Shown here: positions 1-5,028 of the stretch, piece after piece
Layout: the number at the start of each line of letters is the position of its first letter
Numbering within the stretch: position 1 is the first letter of the stretch
NCBI GenBank assembly: GCA_025934615.1
Contig: JAICXS010000170.1
Span: 1 to 5,408, forward strand
From: Nitrospiraceae bacterium
Lineage (GTDB): Bacteria; Nitrospirota; Nitrospiria; Nitrospirales; Nitrospiraceae
Reading direction: 5' to 3'
Length of the DNA stretch: 5,408 nt
Made by a program: the position numbers and the translations under genes
The notes under the pieces: generated by a model
Database searches by the model: none
What the model saw: only the letters and a program-made list of their open reading frames with translations
What the model was told of the DNA's origin: nothing

Positions 1-19
1 TTGGCTTTATAACCATTAA

Positions 20-163
20 ACTGTCATTATTCCGGGCTACCAGGTACATCCTCCATTTTTTATCGCCGGTTCTAATCTGCCGGATGTCTCTTACTTCCCC
101 GTTCCGTCCGTCTCTACCTCAAAGAACGACGGCAACGATGTCGGACTGATCGTCCCGACGCTG
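20..163 (+). other. In-frame coding-like extension upstream of the barrel start
   Basis: In the same frame as the barrel gene, codons from base 20 to 163 contain no stop and read as a plausible N-terminal part of the protein, including LPDVSYFPVPSVST (bases 77-118) followed by KNDGNDVGLIVPTL, which looks like the first barrel strand. A TAA at 17-19 closes the frame, and no ATG, GTG or TTG occurs between it and 164; only CTG (77, 146, 161) and ATT (26, 29) codons are available. A run of six T at 56-61 is a possible frameshift site: one extra T would join this frame to the frame that is open from base 3. The first 60 bases are more AT-rich than the gene. Either a frameshift, a lost 5' end, or a rare start codon would explain it. 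Confidence 0.55.
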
Positions 164-1207
164 GTGACGACTCCGGAAGGGGAATTGCGCTATGTCATCG
201 CTCCTATGTTCGTCGAAAACTCAATCGTCGGCGCACGCGGTTCGCTGAATCTCTTTCGATATGAGCCGGGCGGGCGGGAGTTTCGGCTGATCGCCTCATA
301 TACGGAACAAATCGAACGAAAACTGGTGTTCAGTTACGCGGACCCGGCGTTTCGGCACGGCCGTTATGCGTTAAACTTCGGCGGATCATTTTTTAAGAAC
401 GCCACCTCGCGGTTTTACGGCATCGGGCAAGGCACGCCGCTGAGCGATCAAACAAACTATACCGCCCGGGAAATTCGAGCGAATTGGAAGTTCGGAATTT
501 ATTTGAATGAGGTGACTCAGATTGCGGTCGGCGAGCGGTACAGGGAAGTTCAGGTCCAACGCGGTGGCACCAACCTTCCGTTCTCGGCGGAGGTGTTTCC
601 CAACGTCGTGGGAATGTCGGGAGCGTCTATTTTAGGACACCGTGCGACATTCCATTACGATACGCGGGACAGTTTGGTTGTTCCAACGGTGGGCTCTCAA
701 GTCAGCGCGTATGCGGAATTGAACCAAAACCTGCACAACAGCGACCATCCTCTGTACTATCGGTATGGCTTGGAAGTGAAAAAGCTGTTCCCGAGCGATT
801 CGAAGCGGGTCATTCTCGTCGTCCGCGGTGATTTTCAAACGACGTTTGGGAGTGACGTGCCTTTCTACGAGCGTAGTTCGTTGGGCGGACAGAATAACCT
901 CAGAGGATACGGCGTAGACCGATTCATCGATAATCATCTGGCCGCGTTGAGTATCGAAGAACGAATTCATGTCATGCGGATCCGCGTCTTGAACGTGAGC
1001 ACGGATTTCGAGGTGGCGCCATTTGTGGATGCCGGCACGGTGTTCCCTTCGTTCACTTCGCTCAGCAGACGGCAATTGCATGATTACAAAATTACCCCCG
1101 GAGTGGGTTTCCGGGCCATTGTCCGGCCGAATATTGTCGGCAGATTGGACTATGGCTACAGCAATGAAGGAGGCGCCGTTTTTGCGGGCCTTGATTTTCC
1201 CTTCTAG
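164..1207 (+). CDS. Omp85/BamA-TamA-type outer-membrane beta-barrel protein, 5' end uncertain
   Basis: This is probably an outer-membrane beta-barrel of the Omp85 superfamily (bacterial surface antigen domain). Numbering from GTG 164 gives 347 residues. Visible hallmarks are RFYGIG (83-88), the YDTRDS...PTVGS stretch (165-178), the loop-6 signature GGQNNLRGYG (241-250) with its conserved Arg-Gly pair, APFVDAG (285-291), and a last strand ending in Phe, the usual outer-membrane C-terminal signal. Alternating polar and hydrophobic strands run throughout. No POTRA domains are visible, so it resembles the Omp85 members that are mostly barrel rather than BamA itself. The GTG at 164 has no good ribosome binding site and lies inside sequence that already reads as protein, so the true start is upstream or lost. 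No signal peptide can be seen. The gene could be a 5'-truncated or frameshifted remnant. Its cargo or function cannot be told from sequence. The family call is firm; intactness is not. Confidence 0.75.
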   Translation: MTTPEGELRYVIAPMFVENSIVGARGSLNLFRYEPGGREFRLIASYTEQIERKLVFSYADPAFRHGRYALNFGGSFFKNATSRFYGIGQGTPLSDQTNYTAREIRANWKFGIYLNEVTQIAVGERYREVQVQRGGTNLPFSAEVFPNVVGMSGASILGHRATFHYDTRDSLVVPTVGSQVSAYAELNQNLHNSDHPLYYRYGLEVKKLFPSDSKRVILVVRGDFQTTFGSDVPFYERSSLGGQNNLRGYGVDRFIDNHLAALSIEERIHVMRIRVLNVSTDFEVAPFVDAGTVFPSFTSLSRRQLHDYKITPGVGFRAIVRPNIVGRLDYGYSNEGGAVFAGLDFPF

Positions 1208-1218
1208 TCCTGATGTTG

Positions 1219-1239
1219 AAAGAGGCATTCTCTTTATTT
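1219..1239 (+). terminator. Weak candidate terminator hairpin after the barrel gene
   Basis: AAAGAG (1219-1224) pairs with CTCTTT (1230-1235) across a five-base loop, 11 bases after the barrel stop codon, and is followed by ATTT. The stem is only six base pairs and AT-rich, and the T tract is short, so it would be an inefficient terminator at best. Position is the main argument for it. Confidence 0.3.
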
Positions 1240-1240
1240 C

Positions 1241-1271
1241 TTGACGCGACTGTTTAGATTAATTGTAGATA
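1241..1271 (+). promoter_or_regulatory. Weak sigma70-like promoter candidate upstream of dxs
   Basis: TTGACG at 1241-1246 is a good -35 match. The best -10 partner is poor: TGTAGA at 1264-1269 (17-base spacer) or TAGATA at 1266-1271 (19-base spacer), each matching three of six consensus bases. A second TTGACG at 1346-1351 is also followed, at 17 bases, by a poor -10 (GAAGAT, 1369-1374). One of these may drive dxs-ispG, but neither is convincing alone. Confidence 0.25.
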
Positions 1272-1372
1272 AAACAGTGAACGAGTGAAGACGTTTTCCG
1301 ATAGCCGCCAAGATAAAGATCTATCGAGAGAATTGAGCTAAATGCTTGACGACACAACGATCATATGTGAAG

Positions 1373-1395
1373 ATGGTACAGCTAGTAGCTACCAT
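1373..1395 (+). promoter_or_regulatory. Hairpin / imperfect inverted repeat in the dxs leader
   Basis: ATGGT (1373-1377) and AGCT (1380-1383) pair with AGCT (1387-1390) and ACCAT (1391-1395). This gives nine base pairs with a two-base bulge (AC, 1378-1379) and a three-base loop (AGT). It has no T tract, so it is not a terminator. CATACG is repeated at 1393 and 1404, 11 bases apart, overlapping the right arm. It could be an operator or a leader RNA hairpin, or chance in AT-rich DNA. Confidence 0.25.
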
Positions 1396-1438
1396 ACGAG
1401 CCTCATACGCATACATAGTGTTTCTCATTCAACTAAAT

Positions 1439-1450
1439 AAATAGCTATTT
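1439..1450. promoter_or_regulatory. Perfect 12-bp palindrome just before the dxs ribosome binding site
   Basis: AAATAGCTATTT is a perfect palindrome ending three bases before the AGGAGA of dxs. Its place would suit a repressor site or an mRNA structure that affects ribosome access. It is AT-rich and occurs once in the window, so a chance origin is quite possible. Confidence 0.25.
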
Positions 1451-1453
1451 CCC

Positions 1454-1459
1454 AGGAGA
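1454..1459 (+). promoter_or_regulatory. Ribosome binding site of dxs
   Basis: AGGAGA lies five bases before the ATG at 1465, a strong Shine-Dalgarno match at normal spacing. It fixes the dxs start. Confidence 0.85.
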
Positions 1460-1464
1460 GCCTT

Positions 1465-3429
1465 ATGTCGCTGCTGAAAACTATTCACAGCCCGATGGAC
1501 CTGAAACGTATTGCTCCCGATCAATTTCCCCGATTGTGCCAGGAGATTCGCGAGCAGATTCTATCGGTGGTTTCTCAGGTTGGAGGGCATTTGGCCTCAA
1601 ACCTCGGTGTCGTCGAATTGACGGTGGCGTTGCAATACATGTTGAACACTCCCCAGGACAAAATCGTGTGGGACACCAGCAACCAGGCCTATACCCATAA
1701 GCTATTGACGGGGCGTCGTGAGCAATTTCATACACTTCGGCAGTACGGCGGGCTCAGCGGTTTCTGCAAACGCGAAGAAAGTATTTATGACACCTTCAAT
1801 GCAGGCCATGCGGGTACAGGGGTTTCAGCGGCCTTCGGAATGGTCGAAGCCCGCGAGCAGCTCAACCAGACCCATAAGGTGGTCTGTGTCGTCGGCGATG
1901 GCGCCTTGACGTCGGGGATGACGCTCGAAGCGATGCATCATGCCGGCGGGTTGGGAAAAGACTTTCTCGTCATTTTGAACGATAACCAAATGTCGATCTC
2001 CAAAAACGTCGGGTCCATTTCCGCCTATCTCAACCGGACTTTTACCGGAGAGTTTTACACCCGGATGAGAGAAGAAACGGTTCAATTTCTCCAGGCGATT
2101 CCTCAGATCGGACAACCCATGCAGAAGATGGCCAAGCGAGCAGAAGAATTGGCCAGAGGTCTCATTCTGCCCGGCTTGCTGTTCGAAGAATTGGGGTTCC
2201 GATACGTCGGGCCGATCGATGGCCACAATTTTGAGCATCTTTTACCGACAGTGGAGAATGTGCTCAAGCTCAAGGGGCCCGTCCTTTTACACGTCATCAC
2301 GAAAAAGGGGCTGGGCTACGAACCCGCGATGCGTAATCCGGTGTGGTTCCACGCGTGTCCCGCTTTCGTGCGGGAATCCGGACAGCCCGCCAAGAAAGCC
2401 GCTCGCCCAAGCTATACGGCGATTGCCGTCGATAGTTTGGTGAAGCTGGCGAGACACGACCAACGCATCGTGGCGATTACAGCCGCCATGTGCGAAGGCA
2501 CGGGTCTCAATGTGTTTGAAAAAGAGTTTCCGGATCGGCTGTATGATGTCGGGATTGCGGAGCAACACGCCGTCACCTTTGCGGCCGGTCTTGCTGCACA
2601 AGGTATGCGCCCCGTTGTCGCGCTGTATTCGACGTTCCTCCAACGGGCGTACGATCAAGCTGTACACGATGTGGCGACTCAGAACCTTCCCGTCACATTC
2701 TGTATTGATCGCGGCGGCTTAGTAGCCGAAGACGGAACCACGCATCACGGTGCTTTCGATATGGCCTTCCTTCGCCATGTGCCCAACATGGTCGTGATGG
2801 CGCCGAAGGACGAAAATGAACTGCAGCATATGATGAAGACATGTCTGCAGTATGAGGGGCCGGCATCGGTGCGGTACCCACGTGGCGTCAGCCTCGGTGT
2901 CAAGATGGATGCTGAGCCGAAGGCCTTGCCTGTCGGCCAAGGTGAAGTCTTGAAGGAGGGAGCCGATGTCGCGCTCATCGCGATCGGCGTGACCGTGTGG
3001 GAAGCGTTCAAAGCAGCTGAGCGATTGGAGCAGGAAGGCCTCTCGACGGCTGTCGTAAATGGTCGCTTCGTCAAACCGTTGGATGTCGGTCTCATTGAGG
3101 ACGTGGCTAAAAAAGTGCGGTATGTCGTCACCGTGGAAGAAGGCGCGCGCATGGGGGGCTTCGGCTCGGCGGTGCTCGAAGCGCTGTCGGACCTTGGCCT
3201 GACGCACCTCCGCACCAAAGTGCTCGGGCTCCCCGATTGGTACATCGAGCAAGGCCCGCAAGACCTTCTCCGGGAACGGTACGGCCTGACGGCAGATGGC
3301 ATCTATGAAAGTGTGAAAGCACTGGTCGCGCAGGAAGTGACCGGTGAGCCTACTGCTACGCGGGGGAATCTTGCAGCCTCGGGCTTCATGAAGAAAAGAG
3401 AGTCATTCGGAGATGAGCAAGGAAGTTAA
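1465..3429 (+). CDS. dxs: 1-deoxy-D-xylulose-5-phosphate synthase
   Basis: Dxs condenses pyruvate with D-glyceraldehyde 3-phosphate, using thiamine diphosphate and Mg2+, to give 1-deoxy-D-xylulose 5-phosphate and CO2 in the cytoplasm; this is the entry step of the MEP isoprenoid pathway and also feeds thiamine and pyridoxal synthesis. It has 654 residues against about 620 in E. coli. Three transketolase-like domains are seen: residues 1-300, about 315-480 and 490-625. The ThDP motif is GDG (144-146) to NDN (172-174). Active-site residues conserved with the family include H42, H296, E366 in IAEQHAVTFAAG, Y388, R394, R416, D423, H427 and R473 in RYPRG. One change stands out: the usual VGHQ reads TSNQ (71-74), so the His at E. 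coli position 80 is Asn73. The last 30 residues form a polar tail beyond the family core. The start is set by AGGAGA. ispG follows 17 bases downstream, suggesting an operon. The function is secure. Confidence 0.97.
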   Translation: MSLLKTIHSPMDLKRIAPDQFPRLCQEIREQILSVVSQVGGHLASNLGVVELTVALQYMLNTPQDKIVWDTSNQAYTHKLLTGRREQFHTLRQYGGLSGFCKREESIYDTFNAGHAGTGVSAAFGMVEAREQLNQTHKVVCVVGDGALTSGMTLEAMHHAGGLGKDFLVILNDNQMSISKNVGSISAYLNRTFTGEFYTRMREETVQFLQAIPQIGQPMQKMAKRAEELARGLILPGLLFEELGFRYVGPIDGHNFEHLLPTVENVLKLKGPVLLHVITKKGLGYEPAMRNPVWFHACPAFVRESGQPAKKAARPSYTAIAVDSLVKLARHDQRIVAITAAMCEGTGLNVFEKEFPDRLYDVGIAEQHAVTFAAGLAAQGMRPVVALYSTFLQRAYDQAVHDVATQNLPVTFCIDRGGLVAEDGTTHHGAFDMAFLRHVPNMVVMAPKDENELQHMMKTCLQYEGPASVRYPRGVSLGVKMDAEPKALPVGQGEVLKEGADVALIAIGVTVWEAFKAAERLEQEGLSTAVVNGRFVKPLDVGLIEDVAKKVRYVVTVEEGARMGGFGSAVLEALSDLGLTHLRTKVLGLPDWYIEQGPQDLLRERYGLTADGIYESVKALVAQEVTGEPTATRGNLAASGFMKKRESFGDEQGS

Positions 3430-3446
3430 CGCACTAGCTTTGGCCC

Positions 3447-4643
3447 ATGTACATTACGCGGCGCAAAACACGACAGATCCAAGTCGGGAACGTTAAAATC
3501 GGCGGCGATGCGCCGGTATCCGTGCAGTCGATGACGACCACCGATACTCGTGACGTCAATGCCACGATGGAGCAGATTCGTCGCCTGGAGGAAGCGGGTT
3601 GCGAGTTGATCCGCGTAGCGGTGCCCGACATGGAAGCGGCCACTGCGTTGCCGAAGATCAAAGCCCAGATGACCGTCCCACTGATTGCCGACATTCACTT
3701 CGATCATCGGTTGGCGCTGAAAGCCGCCGAAGTCGTCGATTGCGTGCGCATCAATCCCGGCAATATCGGCGCATGGTGGAAAGTTACCGAGGTCATCAAG
3801 GCCGTCAACGATCACGGCATTCCACTCCGAGTCGGTGTGAACGGCGGATCTCTGGAGAGACCTTTGCTGGAAAAGTATGGATATCCCACGGCGGAAGCCC
3901 TGTCCGAATCCGCCCTGAATGCCGTTCGCGCACTGGAGGACGTCGGGTTTACTAATATGAAAGTGTCACTGAAGGCCTCCGACGTGCACATGGCGGTCGA
4001 TGCCTATTATTTGTTTTCCCAGCAATCGAATTATCCGTTGCACATCGGAATTACTGAAGCAGGCACCGCCATGACAGGAGCCGTCAAATCGGCCATTGGC
4101 TTAGGTTGGTTACTGTCGAGCGGCGTCGGCGATACATTGCGCGTATCCTTGGCGGCGGATCCTGTGGAAGAGGTGAAGGTCGGCTTTGAGATTCTGAAGT
4201 CGTTGGAGTTGCGCCATCGCGGGATTAATGTCATCGCTTGTCCTACATGCGGCCGCGTGGAAATCGATGTCGTCCGAATGGCCAATGAGCTGGAAAAGCG
4301 CTTGGGTCATATTAAGACGCCGCTCAATGTATCCGTGCTTGGCTGCGTCGTCAATGGAATCGGCGAAGGCAAAGAGGCCGATATCGGGATTGCCGGCGGC
4401 GAAGGTGTCGGAATTTTGTTTAAGAAAGGCAAGCTCGTTCGCAAAGTCCCCATTGCTGAACTCATGGAGTGCCTGATCGAAGAGGTCGAGCAGATGGCCA
4501 AAGAGAAAGAGGCCGGTGGCAGCGGCGAGACGCCGGTTGAGCACCATGCAAACGGCAACGGCCGATCGCATCAGTCGTCCCTCGGCTTGGAGCATGCGCC
4601 TTCGACGATTCGAGAAATTCCCGTCCTGCCGAATAAACGGTAG
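3447..4643 (+). CDS. ispG: 4-hydroxy-3-methylbut-2-en-1-yl diphosphate synthase (IspG/GcpE)
   Basis: IspG reductively opens 2-C-methyl-D-erythritol 2,4-cyclodiphosphate to HMBPP, the penultimate MEP-pathway step, using a [4Fe-4S] cluster and an electron donor such as ferredoxin or flavodoxin. The 398 residues show the typical N-terminus (RRKTRQIQVGNVKIGG, QSMTTTDTRD), a TIM-barrel part with ADIHFDHRLA (81-90), RINPGNIG (101-108), NGGSLE (132-137) and GITEAGT (201-207), and a C-terminal Fe-S domain. The cluster ligands are visible as C265 and C268 in CPTCGR and C300 in LGCVVNGIGEG, with E307 at the place of the fourth, Glu, ligand. It is the short bacterial form without the plant-type insert. 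Residues from about 355 are a polar Gly/His/Asn/Ser-rich tail, some 30 residues longer than in E. coli. ATG 3447 is the only start in frame after stops at 3414 and 3435. No Shine-Dalgarno lies close; AAGGAAG (3419-3425) is 21 bases away, inside the end of dxs, so translation may depend on dxs. Confidence 0.97.
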   Translation: MYITRRKTRQIQVGNVKIGGDAPVSVQSMTTTDTRDVNATMEQIRRLEEAGCELIRVAVPDMEAATALPKIKAQMTVPLIADIHFDHRLALKAAEVVDCVRINPGNIGAWWKVTEVIKAVNDHGIPLRVGVNGGSLERPLLEKYGYPTAEALSESALNAVRALEDVGFTNMKVSLKASDVHMAVDAYYLFSQQSNYPLHIGITEAGTAMTGAVKSAIGLGWLLSSGVGDTLRVSLAADPVEEVKVGFEILKSLELRHRGINVIACPTCGRVEIDVVRMANELEKRLGHIKTPLNVSVLGCVVNGIGEGKEADIGIAGGEGVGILFKKGKLVRKVPIAELMECLIEEVEQMAKEKEAGGSGETPVEHHANGNGRSHQSSLGLEHAPSTIREIPVLPNKR

Positions 4644-4688
4644 CGGTTGCCCGTCGGTTTGCCCTAGCCTCTAGACCCTCACCCAGAA

Positions 4689-4694
4689 TATAAT
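4689..4694 (+). promoter_or_regulatory. -10 element of a probable tRNA-Cys promoter
   Basis: TATAAT, a perfect sigma70 -10 consensus, ends nine bases before the first base of the mature tRNA. Transcription would then begin about at 4701, leaving a very short 5' leader. No recognisable -35 is present at 16-18 bases upstream (4665-4671 reads TAGCCTC), so the tRNA could also be read from dxs-ispG. Confidence 0.55.
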
Positions 4695-4703
4695 GCCCGC
4701 CAT

Positions 4704-4779
4704 GGCGCCGTACCCAAGTGGCTAAGGGAGCAGTCTGCAAAACTGCGATGCGGCGGTTCGAACCCGCCCGGCGCCTCCA
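4704..4779 (+). tRNA. tRNA-Cys(GCA)
   Basis: A full cloverleaf can be drawn. The acceptor stem is GGCGCCG (4704-4710) with CGGCGCC (4769-4775), perfectly paired. The D stem is CCC (4713-4715) with GGG (4726-4728). The anticodon stem is GCAGT (4730-4734) with ACTGC (4742-4746), with loop CTGCAAA and anticodon GCA at 4737-4739. The variable loop has five bases, and the T stem GGCGG (4752-4756) pairs with CCGCC (4764-4768) around TTCGAAC. U73 (4776) is the expected discriminator base for cysteine tRNA, and the CCA end is encoded at 4777-4779. It decodes UGC and UGU. It begins 60 bases after the ispG stop. Confidence 0.97.
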
Positions 4780-4827
4780 TACATCCTTATCGGTTCGTGT
4801 CCTTCGGCCAAGATGGTGGCTAGATTC

Positions 4828-4857
4828 AATGCCAAAGAGACAAATGCCAAAGGGACA
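4828..4857. repeat. 15-bp tandem duplication downstream of tRNA-Cys
   Basis: AATGCCAAAGAGACA (4828-4842) is followed directly by AATGCCAAAGGGACA (4843-4857), two adjoining copies with one mismatch (A4838 against G4853). It lies in noncoding DNA and looks like a small local duplication; no function is evident. Confidence 0.7.
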
Positions 4858-4894
4858 TATGAGTCGCGTGGGTGTCCGATAACACCGCAGATCG

Positions 4895-4946
4895 TACCAT
4901 CATAATTTATTGACGGATTAGCATTAATGAAAGCATGATAATGGTA
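4895..4946. repeat. Inverted repeat in the tRNA-Cys / PAS-gene spacer
   Basis: TACCAT (4895-4900) and CAT (4901-4903) can pair with ATGGTA (4941-4946) and ATG (4935-4937), with a three-base bulge (ATA, 4938-4940). The interior is AT-rich and holds the palindrome CATTAATG (4922-4929). It lies between convergent transcription units, where a two-way terminator would be expected, but there is no T run in either direction, so function is uncertain. Confidence 0.3.
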
Positions 4947-5028
4947 GGAAATCAGCTCGCGATTGAAGCGCAGACCAGGTGAAAGAAACGTAAGTGACGC
5001 AGTGACCCGCAATGAGAATGCAATCCCG

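Larger units (their letters stand above)
4780..5028. other. Noncoding spacer between tRNA-Cys and the PAS gene
   Basis: This stretch of 249 bases holds no gene that I can support. Besides the tandem duplication and inverted repeat listed separately, it contains a five-pair hairpin (GGTGT 4871-4875 with ACACC 4882-4886) and a short direct repeat, AGTGACGC then AGTGACCC (4993-5008). No clear terminator is seen for either the tRNA or the convergent PAS gene. Confidence 0.6.

Noticed and set aside
632..1228. A 198-codon minus-strand frame antisense to the barrel gene
   Set aside because: The plus strand carries clear Omp85 motifs through the same bases; the reverse translation shows no family features.
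1208..1464. A thiamine (THI-box) riboswitch before dxs
   Set aside because: I looked because Dxs uses thiamine diphosphate and feeds its synthesis, but the conserved THI-box core sequences are not visible in this leader.
2719..3302. Two long overlapping minus-strand frames (180 and 185 codons) inside dxs
   Set aside because: They overlap each other and lie wholly antisense to a conserved part of Dxs. Their composition is what a moderately GC-rich coding strand gives in reverse, and no domain is recognisable.
4110..4595. A 161-codon minus-strand frame inside ispG
   Set aside because: It is antisense to the conserved IspG Fe-S domain and has no protein-family features of its own.
4752..4797. 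Possible integration (att) repeat: CGGTTCG occurs in the tRNA T arm and again just after the tRNA
   Set aside because: The match is only seven bases, far shorter than usual tRNA attachment repeats, and no integrase or element genes are present.
4910..4942. Promoter-like TTGACG (4910-4915) with GATAAT (4937-4942)
   Set aside because: The spacer is 21 bases, too long for a normal sigma70 promoter, and no plus-strand gene follows; it would point into the convergent PAS gene.
4722..5012. A 96-codon minus-strand frame spanning the tRNA-Cys and the spacer
   Set aside because: It runs antisense through most of the tRNA, its other half includes the tandem duplication, and it shows no recognisable domain or ribosome binding site; the tRNA call is far stronger.
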